DNA from: Alphaproteobacteria bacterium | GTDB lineage: Bacteria > Pseudomonadota > Alphaproteobacteria > Rhizobiales > GCA-2746425 | Assembly: GCA_024743215.1 (NCBI GenBank) | Contig: JANSWZ010000001.1 | Coordinates: 124,001 to 188,000, forward strand | Reading direction: 5' to 3' | Length of the DNA stretch: 64,000 nucleotides | Shown: piece by piece, positions 1-8,698 of the stretch | How positions within the stretch are numbered: position 1 is the stretch's first letter | Layout: each line of letters begins with the position of its first letter | Notes under the pieces: model-generated | Database searches by the model: none | Told to the model about the DNA's origin: nothing | Seen by the model: the letters and a program-made list of their open reading frames with translations, nothing else | Program-made: the position numbers and the translations under genes

Positions 1-2
1 TG

Positions 3-461
3 GGACTTAAATTGCCATCGATTTTGGCAAGTGAGGATTGGGCGACCTTCGGCGTGATCATCGCAGGGCTGTGGCCACAAACGGCCTATTGCATGATCCT
101 CTATCTGACCGGCCTGAACAGCGTGAACCCCGAGATGATCGAAGCCGCGCGTCTGGACGGGGCCAGGGGATGGCGTTTGCTGGTAAATATAGTGCTTCCG
201 CAACTGCGTGCGGCAACCTTCATCGCCATTGTTGTCACTGTGATCGGAGCACTCCGTTCGTTTGACTTGGTGGCAATCATGACCGAGGGCGGACCCTACA
301 ATTCGTCCAACGTGTTGGCCTTTTACATGTATGACAACGCGATCTTCCGGTACCGCATGGGTTATGCGGCCTCGATTGCGACCATCCTGTTTCTGATCAT
401 GGATGTCTACATCGTCTGGTTCCTGATGCGTCTGTTGAAAAACGAAAAAGGATCCCGATAA
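3..461 (+). CDS. ABC sugar transporter permease, MalF type (5' end outside window)
   Basis: This is the C-terminal half of an inner-membrane permease of a carbohydrate-type ABC importer. The frame is open to the left edge, so the gene begins upstream; the in-frame TTG at 12 is not a credible start. About 150 codons are visible. They include the cytoplasmic EAA loop that docks on the ATPase (EMIEAARLDGARGW, then LPQL), followed by hydrophobic segments and a short basic tail. The stop overlaps the ATG of the next permease by one base, as in an operon. No binding protein or ATPase is visible; they probably lie to the left. Confidence 0.9.
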   Translation, partial: GLKLPSILASEDWATFGVIIAGLWPQTAYCMILYLTGLNSVNPEMIEAARLDGARGWRLLVNIVLPQLRAATFIAIVVTVIGALRSFDLVAIMTEGGPYNSSNVLAFYMYDNAIFRYRMGYAASIATILFLIMDVYIVWFLMRLLKNEKGSR

Positions 462-1312
462 TGTTTCCGCGTCCAATACAGGAATCAAGCAAATCGCGTC
501 AGTTGATGTACAAGGTGGCTTTGCCCATCTCGTTGGTTATCTGGTTGCTGCCGATGATTGCGATTGTTGCCACAGCAGGCCGATCGCTGCACGACATCAA
601 CTATGGAAATTATTGGGGCATTCCCTCGGAATGGGCATTCCTGGACAATTTCGGCGAGGTTTTCAGCTCGTCTCCAATCCTGATATATCTGCTAAACAGC
701 GTGATTATTACTGTGCCGTCCATTTTTGGGGCATTGTTTCTATCGACGCTCGCCGGAGCTGGACTGGCGCTCTACAAATTCAAAGGCCGGTTCGTAATTT
801 TTGCGCTCTTTATCGCAGGCAACTTTGTACCATTTCAAATCCTCATGATTCCGGTTCGACAACTGACATTGGACCTTGGGATCTATGATACTTACCTTGC
901 CGTCATTCTGTTTCAGGTCGCATTCCAGACGGGTTTTTGCACCTTCTTTATGCGCAATTTCATCGCGGATCTACCGTTTGAGTTGGTGGAGTCGGCGCGT
1001 TCGGAAGGGGTGAGCGAATGGAAAATTCTTATCCATGTGATTATTCCACTTGTGCGTCCCGCGCTTGCAGCGCTGGCGGTGTTGCAATTCACATTTATCT
1101 GGAACGATTTCTTCTGGCCGCTTATCTTGATCCAATCTGATGAATTGCGCCCTATTACTCTGGGTTTGACCACCCTAAAGGGCCAATATATCTCTTCATT
1201 CAATCTGCTGGCTGCCGGGTCTTTGATCGCTGCACTCCCGCCGGTTATGATGTTTTTTGCAATGCAACGCCACTTTATTGCGGGATTGACACTGGGGGCC
1301 AGTAAGGGATGA
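461..1312 (+). CDS. ABC sugar transporter permease, MalG type
   Basis: Second inner-membrane permease of the same importer, 283 aa, the usual MalG length. It has a first membrane span at about residues 18-38, and an EAA loop at about 174-200 (ELVESARSEGVSEW, then IPLVRP). It ends with the typical short tail AGLTLGASKG. The ATG overlaps the stop of the upstream permease. The family moves mono- and oligosaccharides or polyols; the neighbouring GMC oxidoreductase suggests a sugar or sugar alcohol, but the substrate cannot be read from the sequence. Confidence 0.93.
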   Translation: MFPRPIQESSKSRQLMYKVALPISLVIWLLPMIAIVATAGRSLHDINYGNYWGIPSEWAFLDNFGEVFSSSPILIYLLNSVIITVPSIFGALFLSTLAGAGLALYKFKGRFVIFALFIAGNFVPFQILMIPVRQLTLDLGIYDTYLAVILFQVAFQTGFCTFFMRNFIADLPFELVESARSEGVSEWKILIHVIIPLVRPALAALAVLQFTFIWNDFFWPLILIQSDELRPITLGLTTLKGQYISSFNLLAAGSLIAALPPVMMFFAMQRHFIAGLTLGASKG

Positions 1313-1347
1313 TCGGGTCAACCCAAATCATCCTAGAGAGGCGCGGA

Positions 1348-2007
1348 ATGATCAGTGCAGCGGCAAAGCAATCAGTAACAAAGCGGGTCGGGCGGAACGC
1401 AGAAACCGCGAAGGCCGATCTCATCGCTTCGGCTCGGCGCGAGTTTGCCGACAATGGCTTTGCGCTCGCGGGAATCGAAGCTATTGCTGGGCCGACCGGT
1501 TTGAACAAAAAGATGATCTACCATTATTTCGGATCAAAAGAGGGTCTTTACATCGCAGTGCTTGAGGAAGCCTATCTGGGCATCCGCAAAATGGAGCAAT
1601 CCCTGCATCTGGACGAACTTGACCCTCTCGACGCTATTCGGAAACTGGTCGAATCCACCTGGGACTATTATGTTGCCAATCCAGAGTTCCTGGCATTGGT
1701 AAATCAGGAAAACCTTCTGCGTGCAGAATATCTCAGGAAATCTGGGATCGTGAAGCGTAGAACGAGTACTTTGCTCAGCATCGTGCAGGACGTGCTTGAT
1801 CAGGGCGTCAAGGATGGCGTGATCAGGTCCGGCATTGATCCCATGCAGTTGAACCACTCAATTGCAGGACTAGGTTTTTATTATCTCAATAACCGCTTCA
1901 CCAATACAGAACTCTATGCGTTTGATCATATGACGCCCGAGGCACTCGCCGCGCGGCGCACATTTATTGTGGATTTCGTCATGAGTTTTGTTACCAGCCC
2001 GAATTAG
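1348..2007 (+). CDS. TetR/AcrR family transcriptional regulator
   Basis: Predicted DNA-binding repressor of 219 aa. The N-terminal helix-turn-helix lies at about residues 42-61, ending in the usual YHYFGSKEGLY. The C-terminal half is the ligand and dimer domain. I chose ATG 1348, preceded by GAGAGGCG, over the longer ATG 1309 that overlaps the permease stop; both are possible. The gene sits between the ABC permeases and a GMC oxidoreductase in one orientation, so it is probably co-transcribed with and regulates the sugar cassette. No clear operator is seen nearby. Confidence 0.88.
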   Translation: MISAAAKQSVTKRVGRNAETAKADLIASARREFADNGFALAGIEAIAGPTGLNKKMIYHYFGSKEGLYIAVLEEAYLGIRKMEQSLHLDELDPLDAIRKLVESTWDYYVANPEFLALVNQENLLRAEYLRKSGIVKRRTSTLLSIVQDVLDQGVKDGVIRSGIDPMQLNHSIAGLGFYYLNNRFTNTELYAFDHMTPEALAARRTFIVDFVMSFVTSPN

Positions 2008-2014
2008 GATCCAC

Positions 2015-3685
2015 ATGGCGCAATCTTCGTTCAGTCATATCATCATTGGCGGAGGCACTGCAGGTTGTGTCCTTGCTGCACGACTAAGCGAAGCTCCCGG
2101 GACCAACGTTCTGCTTCTCGAAGCGGGTGGGCGCGATTGGCATCCCTATATCCACATGCCGGTCGGGTTCTCTAAAACAACTGGCAGCAACTTGACTTGG
2201 GGCTACCACACCGAACCGCAGGTCCATGCCGGAAATCGTCGTATTCCCTACGCGCAAGGCCGAGTACTCGGCGGCGGTAGTTCCATCAATGCTGAGGTTT
2301 TCACCCGAGGCGTACCGCAGGATTATGATCGTTGGGCCAATGACGAAGGATGCCCAGGCTGGTCTTTTGCTGATGTTCAACCTTACTTTCTCCGATCCGA
2401 AGGTAATCGAAGTTTGGCGGATGCCTGGCATGGAACCGATGGTCCTCTGGGCGTATCCAATGTCGCCAATCCGCTGCCGCTCACCCGTGCATTCATTATG
2501 GCCTGCCAACAATACGGCATTCCATTCAACCACGATTTCAATGGTCCACGGCAACCGGGCACGGGCTGTTATCAGCTCAATGTGGTAGATGGTCGACGGT
2601 GTTCGGCGGCCAAGGGTTACCTCGATCCCGCCAGGGGCCGATCCAACCTGACGGTGTTGACTGGAGCTCACAGCCAAAAGCTGATCGTCAATGGCCATAA
2701 AGTGTCGGGCGTCGAATATGTGCGAAAAGGTTTGGCTGAAGCCGCTTATGCGGATGTTGAAGTCATACTCACAGCTGGTGCGATTGGTTCCCCAAAGCTG
2801 CTGATGCTGTCAGGAATTGGGCCCGCGAACCACCTTCGGGATATCGGAATTGAAGTACGAGCAGATGTCGCGCAGGTCGGATCCAACTTGTCGGACCACG
2901 TTAATATCGATCTTGTTGCCGAGCTTCATGACCATGGTGGTTTGGACAAATACAAAAAACCTCAATGGGCCGCGTGGGCCGGGTTGCAATATCTGATCAA
3001 TCGCACGGGCCCGGCAGCGAGCAATGTCGTTGAAGGTGGGATGTTCTGGTATTCGGGCGAAGACAGGTCAATCCCCGATCTGCAGTTCCACTTCTTGCCC
3101 GGAGCAGGAGCCGAAGACGGTGTTGGCAACGTTTCAAAAGGACGCTCGGGCATCACACTGAACTGCTACGGGTTGCGCCCCAAAGCGCGAGGTGCAGTGC
3201 GGCTCTCATCCGGCGACCCGAAAGCTGCACCCAGAATTGATCCAAACTTTTTCGGCCATCCTGACGATCTGGCAACCACCGTGGCCGGGTTGAAACTCTG
3301 CGGCGAGATAATTGCCCAACCAGCTTTGGCAGAGCATGTTCGCCGGATCGTCTTGCCTGATGACAGCCTTACCACGGACGCGGAGCTATCTGATTTTGTG
3401 CGCCATCACGGTCGCACGTCCTATCATCCGGTTGGAACTTGCCGGATGGGGTCTGACCATAACGCCGTTGTGGATACCGAACTGAAACTGAATGGCTTCG
3501 ATGGCATTCGAGTTTGCGACAGCAGCATCTTCCCCAGCTTAATCGGATCGAACACCAACGCCCCCACGGCGATGGTCGCGGAAAAAGCTGCCGACATTAT
3601 TCTAGGTCGGGAGCCAATTTGCGCGGTGAGCACTACCAGTTCGGGAAGTACGCATAGAAGCAAGCCCACACAGGTTGAGCTGTAG
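2015..3685 (+). CDS. GMC family FAD-dependent oxidoreductase (choline dehydrogenase-like)
   Basis: Flavoprotein of 556 aa that oxidises alcohol groups of polyols, sugars or choline-like compounds. The ADP-binding motif GGGTAGCVLAARLSE is at the N-terminus, the GMC signature GRVLGGGSSINAEV follows near residue 80, and the C-terminal catalytic block is YHPVGTCRMG, then the last FAD segment ending SNTNAPTAMVAEKAAD. I chose ATG 2015, seven bases after the TetR stop, over an upstream in-frame ATT-type start inside tetR. The last gene of the ABC-TetR-GMC cassette; the substrate is unknown. Confidence 0.9.
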   Translation: MAQSSFSHIIIGGGTAGCVLAARLSEAPGTNVLLLEAGGRDWHPYIHMPVGFSKTTGSNLTWGYHTEPQVHAGNRRIPYAQGRVLGGGSSINAEVFTRGVPQDYDRWANDEGCPGWSFADVQPYFLRSEGNRSLADAWHGTDGPLGVSNVANPLPLTRAFIMACQQYGIPFNHDFNGPRQPGTGCYQLNVVDGRRCSAAKGYLDPARGRSNLTVLTGAHSQKLIVNGHKVSGVEYVRKGLAEAAYADVEVILTAGAIGSPKLLMLSGIGPANHLRDIGIEVRADVAQVGSNLSDHVNIDLVAELHDHGGLDKYKKPQWAAWAGLQYLINRTGPAASNVVEGGMFWYSGEDRSIPDLQFHFLPGAGAEDGVGNVSKGRSGITLNCYGLRPKARGAVRLSSGDPKAAPRIDPNFFGHPDDLATTVAGLKLCGEIIAQPALAEHVRRIVLPDDSLTTDAELSDFVRHHGRTSYHPVGTCRMGSDHNAVVDTELKLNGFDGIRVCDSSIFPSLIGSNTNAPTAMVAEKAADIILGREPICAVSTTSSGSTHRSKPTQVEL

Positions 3686-4123
3686 CCGTTTGCGATGGTT
3701 ACATTACAGTAAGTGAGGCCAATTGCGATATTGGGTGCCTTTTCGAGAACTGTCTCGGTGCAGACTAGATTCGTCACTTTGAGTTTCATCAACTGTGATC
3801 CGCACTCGGATTGCACAGACTTGTTTAGGCAACAGTGGTCGCCAGAGTTTAATCAACCGGAACATGTTTGGTTATGCGAGTGTGCACAGCGAAATTCAAA
3901 TGTTGCTGCATTGGGTTCCAACTGATTTAGTCAGATGGTTGTGAAGGTTTGCTTCCCGCCCAATAGAGACCTTGGAATACGCCAACCTCAAGCGATGGGG
4001 CGCAAACATCAAATCTTCTGAAAATATTCCCGCATCTTCCCGTTTTAGTGCTTACCTTTTATCAATCGACAAAATTCAATAGCAACAAATCTACGCTCAA
4101 CATATTGATTTTATGTGTAAAAA
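3686..4123. other. Gene-poor stretch without recognisable genes
   Basis: About 440 bases between the GMC oxidoreductase and the tRNA-Thr fragment. Short open frames occur (for example 3713-3925) but have no ribosome-binding site, no recognisable domain and odd composition. The DNA looks more AT-rich than the neighbouring genes. No terminator hairpin was found after the oxidoreductase. Confidence 0.5.
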
Positions 4124-4174
4124 TGGTGTCGCAGGGAAGGATTGAACTCCCGACCTCGTCATTACCAATGACAG
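4124..4174 (-). pseudogene. 3' fragment of a tRNA-Thr(GGU) gene
   Basis: On the minus strand this reads as the 3' two-thirds of a tRNA. It has an anticodon arm TGTCA-TTGGTAA-TGACG (anticodon GGU, threonine), a variable loop, a T arm GGGAG-TTCAATC-CTTCC, the 3' acceptor strand CTGCGAC, discriminator A and an encoded CCA. The expected D arm and 5' acceptor strand (GTCGCAG) are absent: the sequence beyond 4175 has no resemblance to them. A tRNA 3' end without its 5' half is the usual remnant at the distal attachment site of an integrated element. No integrase is visible here. Confidence 0.65.
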
Positions 4175-4395
4175 CGTCAAATAGCGAGGCAAGCAGCCTC
4201 CATATCAATTCCATCTATGGCAATTGGTGAGGCAGACGTTCATCTATCTTGGTTTATTGCTGTCAATTTGGGCTAAAGGGCAAATTTGAAGTGCAGCAGG
4301 GGCCAAGTTGGTGCGGCCTAGTGCTATGGTAAAAGTGGGCTAAATTCCAATTTACCTAATAAAACGTTTGTATATCAGTAGTTTAGAAGAGTGTA
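4175..4395. other. AT-rich spacer between tRNA-Thr fragment and tRNA-Ser
   Basis: About 220 bases with no gene. If the tRNA-Thr fragment is an attachment-site scar, this stretch would be the residue of the lost element, but nothing in it is recognisable. Confidence 0.4.
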
Positions 4396-4485
4396 TGGCG
4401 GAGAGGAAGGGATTCGAACCCTCGAAACGCTTTCACGCTTACACCCTTAGCAGGGGCGCGCCTTCAACCACTCGGCCACCTCTCC
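4396..4485 (-). tRNA. tRNA-Ser (GCU anticodon)
   Basis: The minus strand gives a complete type II tRNA of about 90 nt including an encoded CCA. The acceptor stem GGAGAGG pairs with CCTCTCC, the discriminator is G, the D arm is GGCCGAGTGGTTGAAGGC, the anticodon loop is CTGCTAA (GCT), there is a long variable arm, and the T arm holds GGTTCGAATCC. The long variable arm and G discriminator are serine features. It decodes AGC/AGU. Confidence 0.95.
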
Positions 4486-4738
4486 ACCGCCGGGGATAGC
4501 GCGATGCATTGCGGTAGTGCAAGAGTTTTCTGAGTGCCATTCACAAAATTGTTGTTCGGGTGCGGTTACAGGCCGTTTTCCGAGCGTTGGGCGCGTTGGA
4601 TCGTCCAACAATGGTCACGGTAAATTATCATAATTCGATGCGTTGAATTTTTTTTGAAACTTATTCCAGATCCCCGCCGTAGACCTTGTAGTTCCAACTT
4701 CGACAACCCCAACTTCAACAACCAACGGAGAGTTTATT

Positions 4739-5332
4739 ATGACGCAGTTCCATTCTTCCTCACCAGCCCGCCGCCCCAACTTTTCCGGCAAAACCTTCCT
4801 TGCCTGGTCTTGCGCCCCAGTATTGGCCTTCGGCCTGCTGATGGGGCAGGCCAATGCAGCCGGTTCTGATAGTTCCGAGCCACCCAAGCCAACTGAGACG
4901 ACGCAGAAGTGTAAAGATGGGCAGATGTGGGACAAGAGCACAAAAACCTGCGTATCGGCCCAGCAAGGCATGTTTGATGATGACACGCTGTATGATGCTG
5001 CACGGGAATTGGCCTATGACGGCCAGTATGAAAATGCGATTGACCTTTTGCAGCTGGCCAGCAACGCCGATGATCCACGTATCTTGAATTATCTTGGCTT
5101 TTCAAACCGCAAAGCGGGCCGGATGGATGTCGGCATGGGCTATTATAAGGAAGCGCTGAAGCGTGACCCGGATTACATTCTGGCGCGCTCTTATATGGGG
5201 CAGGCCTATCTGCAGCAGAACCAGCGTAATGCAGCTCGTGATCAGCTTCTGGAAATCGAAGCGCGCGGCGGCAAGGGTACCTGGGCCCATACAGCTCTGG
5301 TCATGGCTATGAAGAACGCCAGCACTTATTAA
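4739..5332 (+). CDS. Secreted tetratricopeptide-repeat protein
   Basis: Exported protein of 197 aa. Residues 19-41 form a signal peptide or membrane anchor ending in GQANA. A short segment with two cysteines follows (KCKDGQMWDKSTKTCV). From about residue 85 to the end there are TPR-type helices (for example YDAARELAYDGQYENAIDLL and GYYKEALKRDPDY). TPR proteins mediate protein-protein contacts; no enzyme activity is indicated. AACGGAG stands eight bases before the ATG. It is a stand-alone gene convergent with metY, sharing a bidirectional terminator. Partner unknown. Confidence 0.85.
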   Translation: MTQFHSSSPARRPNFSGKTFLAWSCAPVLAFGLLMGQANAAGSDSSEPPKPTETTQKCKDGQMWDKSTKTCVSAQQGMFDDDTLYDAARELAYDGQYENAIDLLQLASNADDPRILNYLGFSNRKAGRMDVGMGYYKEALKRDPDYILARSYMGQAYLQQNQRNAARDQLLEIEARGGKGTWAHTALVMAMKNASTY

Positions 5333-5374
5333 TGACTGTCGGCATTCACAGCCAGACTTGTGTACCTAAAAAAG

Positions 5375-5411
5375 AGGCCGTGGCGCTGGAATTCAGCGCC
5401 ACGGCCTTTTT
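5375..5411. terminator. Bidirectional rho-independent terminator
   Basis: A perfect 14-bp stem (AGGCCGTGGCGCTG at 5375-5388 against 5394-5407) with loop GAATT, followed by TTTTT on the plus strand and flanked on the left by AAAAAA, which gives a T run on the minus strand. It lies exactly between the convergent TPR gene and metY and should stop both. Confidence 0.93.
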
Positions 5412-5436
5412 GTTGACTTCCAGAGATCAGATCAGA

Positions 5437-6714
5437 TCAGGCGAGGGCCTGCTCCAGATCGGCAATGATGTCTGCAGGGTCTTCGATGCCGATGGAAACA
5501 CGCACCACGTCGGGACCAGCACCCGCAGCTTTTTTCTGCTCATCGGATAGTTGGCGATGGGTTGTGGAAGCGGGATGAATGATCAGGCTTCTGGTATCTC
5601 CAATATTGGCAAGGTGAGACAGCAGCTCAACCTTTCCAACCATGGCAACGCCAGCATCGTATCCGCCGGTTACACCAAAGGTGAACACAGCACCGGCGCC
5701 CTTTGGCATGTATTTCTGCTGAAGCTGGTGATAGCGATCACCCGGCAGGCCTGCATAGGAGACCCAGGCAATTTTCGGGTGGTTCGAGAGGAACTCAGCC
5801 ACCTTCAAAGCATTGTCACAATGGCGCTGCATGCGCAGGCTCAAGGTTTCAATGCCGGTCAGGATGTTGAATGAGTTTGTTGGTGAGATTGCCGGGCCCA
5901 GATCCCGCAGGCCAAGCACGCGGCAGGCAATGGCAAAGGCAAAATTGCCAAAGACTTCACCGATGACCATATTGTTGTATTCAGGGCGTGGCTCGCTAAG
6001 CATTGGATAACGGCCTTCACGCATCCAGTCGAATGTACCGCCATCTACAATGGCACCGCCCATGGAATTGCCATGGCCACCCAGGAATTTTGTCAGGGAG
6101 TGCACGACGATGTCTGCGCCGTGTTCAAAAGGACGGCACAGATAGGGTGTCGCCATGGTGTTATCGACAATAAGCGGAACGCCTGCGCGCTTGGCGATTT
6201 TGCTGAGGGCTTCTATATCGGTCACCACGCCGCCCGGATTGGCAAGGCTCTCGACGAAAATGGCCTTTGTTTTCGGCGTAATTGCATTTTCAAAAGACGA
6301 CAGATCGTCTGAATCTGCCCATACAACATTCCAGCCGAAATTCTTGAATGAGTGGTTCATCTGGTTGATGGAGCCACCATAGAGTTTCTTGGCTGCAACA
6401 ATTTCATCGCCAGGCTGCATCAATGTATGGAAGACCAGCAATTGGGCGGAATGGCCTGACGCAACGGCCAGCGCCGCGGTGCCGCCTTCAAGGGCTGCAA
6501 TGCGCTCTTCCAGAACGGCTGTCGTGGGGTTTGTGATACGGGTGTAGATATTCCCGAATGCCTGCAGGCCAAACAGACTGGCAGCATGATCGACATCTTC
6601 AAATACAAAAGCTGTGGTCTGGTAGATTGGGGTTGCACGTGCACCAGTGGTGGGGTCGGGCTTGGCACCTGCATGGACTGCAAGCGTGTCAAATGATGGG
6701 CCGTTTTCAGACAT
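5437..6714 (-). CDS. metY: O-acetylhomoserine sulfhydrylase (aminocarboxypropyltransferase)
   Basis: Cytoplasmic PLP enzyme of 425 aa, the usual MetY length, that joins sulfide (or methanethiol) to O-acetylhomoserine to make homocysteine for methionine synthesis. Family marks are the N-terminal [23 protein letters not shown] near 56, [10 protein letters not shown] near 86, the PLP-contacting D184 in [10 protein letters not shown] and the PLP lysine K209 in [12 protein letters not shown]. The start is preceded by CGAGGA. No SAM riboswitch consensus was found in the 180 bases upstream. Stand-alone gene. Confidence 0.94.
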   Translation of the reverse strand: MSENGPSFDTLAVHAGAKPDPTTGARATPIYQTTAFVFEDVDHAASLFGLQAFGNIYTRITNPTTAVLEERIAALEGGTAALAVASGHSAQLLVFHTLMQPGDEIVAAKKLYGGSINQMNHSFKNFGWNVVWADSDDLSSFENAITPKTKAIFVESLANPGGVVTDIEALSKIAKRAGVPLIVDNTMATPYLCRPFEHGADIVVHSLTKFLGGHGNSMGGAIVDGGTFDWMREGRYPMLSEPRPEYNNMVIGEVFGNFAFAIACRVLGLRDLGPAISPTNSFNILTGIETLSLRMQRHCDNALKVAEFLSNHPKIAWVSYAGLPGDRYHQLQQKYMPKGAGAVFTFGVTGGYDAGVAMVGKVELLSHLANIGDTRSLIIHPASTTHRQLSDEQKKAAGAGPDVVRVSIGIEDPADIIADLEQALA

Positions 6715-6893
6715 GGACGTTCCTCGGTTCGTTGTTCAGTGTTTATCAGGTGTTCAGTTTTATCCTCTGGGCGGGTGTCATAGCGGATTTTTGCCATGAC
6801 TGGCAAACAAAGCGTTGCCGGGGAAACCGCAAAGCAGGAAAAAACAATTTAAATCCGCATGACAGCGCAGAAATTAAAATCGAAATCTCAGGT

Positions 6894-7316
6894 CTAGCTG
6901 AAGATAAGCCAGACGCCATGCCCGGCTAATCCCAATGCCAAAACAAGCGTGACCAGTGCCGATAGGCCAAAGCCAACAAAACGTTGCCAGCCTGGTGCGT
7001 CATCCTGAATGAAGTGCCACGCATGGAGAATGCGGCCCAGGACAAATAGAATGCCTAGAATGTGCAAAACAAACACCGGCGTGCCAATCATCGCAGCAAT
7101 TGCCAACATGATCAGCGTGATCGGTATGTTTTCTGCTGCATTTCCGTGACCGCGCATGATCCGTATGAGATGCTTGTTGCCGCCATCCCCAACCGCAACG
7201 CGGTGTTTTCGACGCAGAGCACCCGTACTGTTTCCCAGCCAGAACAGGATGAAGGCGCACAGGGCTGCATAAATGCCAACCGCAGCAATGGCGGCCGGAT
7301 CGAAGGGGGTGTTCAT
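6894..7316 (-). CDS. MAPEG family membrane protein
   Basis: Integral membrane protein of 140 aa with four hydrophobic segments. It carries the MAPEG signature RIMRGHGNAAENIPI around residues 52-66. The family includes microsomal glutathione transferases and leukotriene synthase; bacterial members are mostly uncharacterised and may detoxify electrophiles with glutathione. The length is normal for the family. It lies behind metY in the same direction with about 180 bases between, so it may have its own promoter. Specific function unknown. Confidence 0.85.
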   Translation of the reverse strand: MNTPFDPAAIAAVGIYAALCAFILFWLGNSTGALRRKHRVAVGDGGNKHLIRIMRGHGNAAENIPITLIMLAIAAMIGTPVFVLHILGILFVLGRILHAWHFIQDDAPGWQRFVGFGLSALVTLVLALGLAGHGVWLIFS

Positions 7317-7450
7317 TGTTTTTCCTGTCTGCCTTGATTCTACTGATTTCTATATACGGTTGATTTAGGTCTGCGGATAGATCGTTCCTACATACCTCAC
7401 GGGCTGAAGGGGAACAGGTGACTGAACAAACCAATGCCAGCAGTGGATAG

Positions 7451-7477
7451 CTGTAGTTCCGCACAGCGGAACTACAG
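7451..7477. promoter_or_regulatory. Perfect palindrome, likely operator of the IclR regulator
   Basis: Twelve-base arms CTGTAGTTCCGC and GCGGAACTACAG separated by ACA, about 90 bases upstream of tctC. The core GTTCCGC-N3-GCGGAAC resembles known IclR-family operators, and an IclR gene closes the same cluster (13479-14246). The assignment to that regulator is inference. No second copy was seen in the window. Confidence 0.7.
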
Positions 7478-7564
7478 GGTATTTCGATGGAGTTTCAAGA
7501 GGGGATCAGCATTAGTTGCCTCAAGTCGAATTTCAATTCGAAATCAATAATGGGAGGAACTAAA

Positions 7565-8524
7565 ATGCGTAAGAAATTGGCCGTCCTGGTCGGAGCATTG
7601 GTTTTGTTTGCAACGGGTGCTAGCGCGGAATATCCGGAAAAACCTGTAAATTGGGTTTTCCCGAATAAGGCTGGTGGTGGCATTCACAATCTGGCTTTGT
7701 CAACGCTGAACATCATTCAAGGTGACATTCCACAATCTATCAATGTCACTACAATGCCGGGCGCCGGCACAGTTGCGGGGACGCGTTTCGTGGCCGAACA
7801 ACCAGCAGATGGATACACATTTCTCTTCATTCACGACGCACCCTTTCAAACAAGCGCAATGGGGTTGCTCGGCTTCGAGCTTCTCGATCAGATGGAGCCA
7901 GTTGTGCGCGTTGCGCAGTTCTGTCTTGGTTTGTTTGCAAGCGGAGATGCACCTTTTGCGAACCTTGCGGAATTGCAGGCTTACGCAATCGAGCATCCAA
8001 ATGAGATCAACGCTGCCATCAATATCGGGTCGCTGTCACACATAAATATGCTGCGACTGGAAGAAGAACTTGGAATTGATCTTAATCTTGTTTCAGTTGG
8101 CGGTGGGGGTGCTGCCAGTCGTCAGGCATTGATATCCGGGGAAATTGATCTGATTGATAATTCGCCCACGGAAATCGGTTCTCAGGTGCGCGCAGGTGAT
8201 GTGACTGCTTTGGCGTGGTACGGAAGTGAACGTCATCCGTTTTTGTCCGACCTCAGCACGATGGGCGAACAGGGGTTCCAGACTCCCCGTACGAGCTGCG
8301 CCTACGGTTATTTGTGGGGTCGCAAGGATCTTCCGCAGGAGATCAAGGACTACTGGAGCGGCATCTTTACCGAAGCTTTTTCCGATCCGGCAAACCGCGA
8401 TGAGTTAATGAAGCAAACCAATATGCCATCAGCGCTTTTGACAGGTGCAGAACTCGCACAGTTTTCAAAAGACATGAACGATGAGCGCCGATCTGCGTTT
8501 GAACGCTTTGGTTTGGTCAAATAA
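7565..8524 (+). CDS. tctC: TTT-type tricarboxylate transporter substrate-binding protein (TctC/Bug family)
   Basis: Periplasmic binding protein of 319 aa that captures a small, usually carboxylated solute for a TctAB carrier. The signal peptide is at residues 1-21 (ends TGASA), followed by the mature start EYPEKPVNWVFPNKAGGG, the characteristic first strand and glycine loop of Bug proteins. ATG 7565 is preceded by GGGAGGAAC; the upstream in-frame extension has no signal-peptide sense. First gene of the tctC-tctB-tctA-sulfatase-arylsulfotransferase cluster. The ligand is unknown but the neighbours point to a sulfated or sulfonated organic acid. Confidence 0.9.
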   Translation: MRKKLAVLVGALVLFATGASAEYPEKPVNWVFPNKAGGGIHNLALSTLNIIQGDIPQSINVTTMPGAGTVAGTRFVAEQPADGYTFLFIHDAPFQTSAMGLLGFELLDQMEPVVRVAQFCLGLFASGDAPFANLAELQAYAIEHPNEINAAINIGSLSHINMLRLEEELGIDLNLVSVGGGGAASRQALISGEIDLIDNSPTEIGSQVRAGDVTALAWYGSERHPFLSDLSTMGEQGFQTPRTSCAYGYLWGRKDLPQEIKDYWSGIFTEAFSDPANRDELMKQTNMPSALLTGAELAQFSKDMNDERRSAFERFGLVK

Positions 8525-8534
8525 TGAAATCGTT

Positions 8535-8568
8535 AAGGAGCCGATCGGGGATAGGCGGTCGGCTTCTT
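8535..8568 (+). promoter_or_regulatory. Intercistronic hairpin after tctC
   Basis: A 12-bp stem with two G-U pairs (AAGGAGCCGATC against GGTCGGCTTCTT, 10-base loop) starts 11 bases after the tctC stop. No T run follows, so it is more likely an mRNA-stabilising or attenuating element that keeps the binding protein at a higher level than the membrane subunits. Confidence 0.5.
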
Positions 8569-8698
8569 CGATGTTGCCGCCTAAAACCTGCTGACTTACT
8601 AATCTAACTGTCGGTGAAGCTGCATTTTGATTTCAGGTTGTTTGACGCATCAATCATAAATGTGTTGTGGCGTTAGGTGGCTGAGGAGGGGAGCTAAA

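Noticed and set aside
3713-3925. 70-codon open frame after the GMC oxidoreductase
   Set aside because: No ribosome site, no domain, cysteine-rich random-looking sequence in AT-rich DNA.
4048-4230. Open frame encoding a peptide with GRIELPTSSLPMT
   Set aside because: This is the antisense reading of a tRNA-Thr 3' half, a common artefact, not a protein gene.
4601-4609. GTTGGA-TCG-TCCAAC inverted repeat (4595-4609) before the TPR gene
   Set aside because: Six-base arms only, no partner regulator nearby; likely chance.
6715-6900. SAM riboswitch upstream of metY
   Set aside because: The minus-strand leader was read for SAM-II and SAM/SAH conserved cores and none was found; only a loose GATAAA-type similarity.
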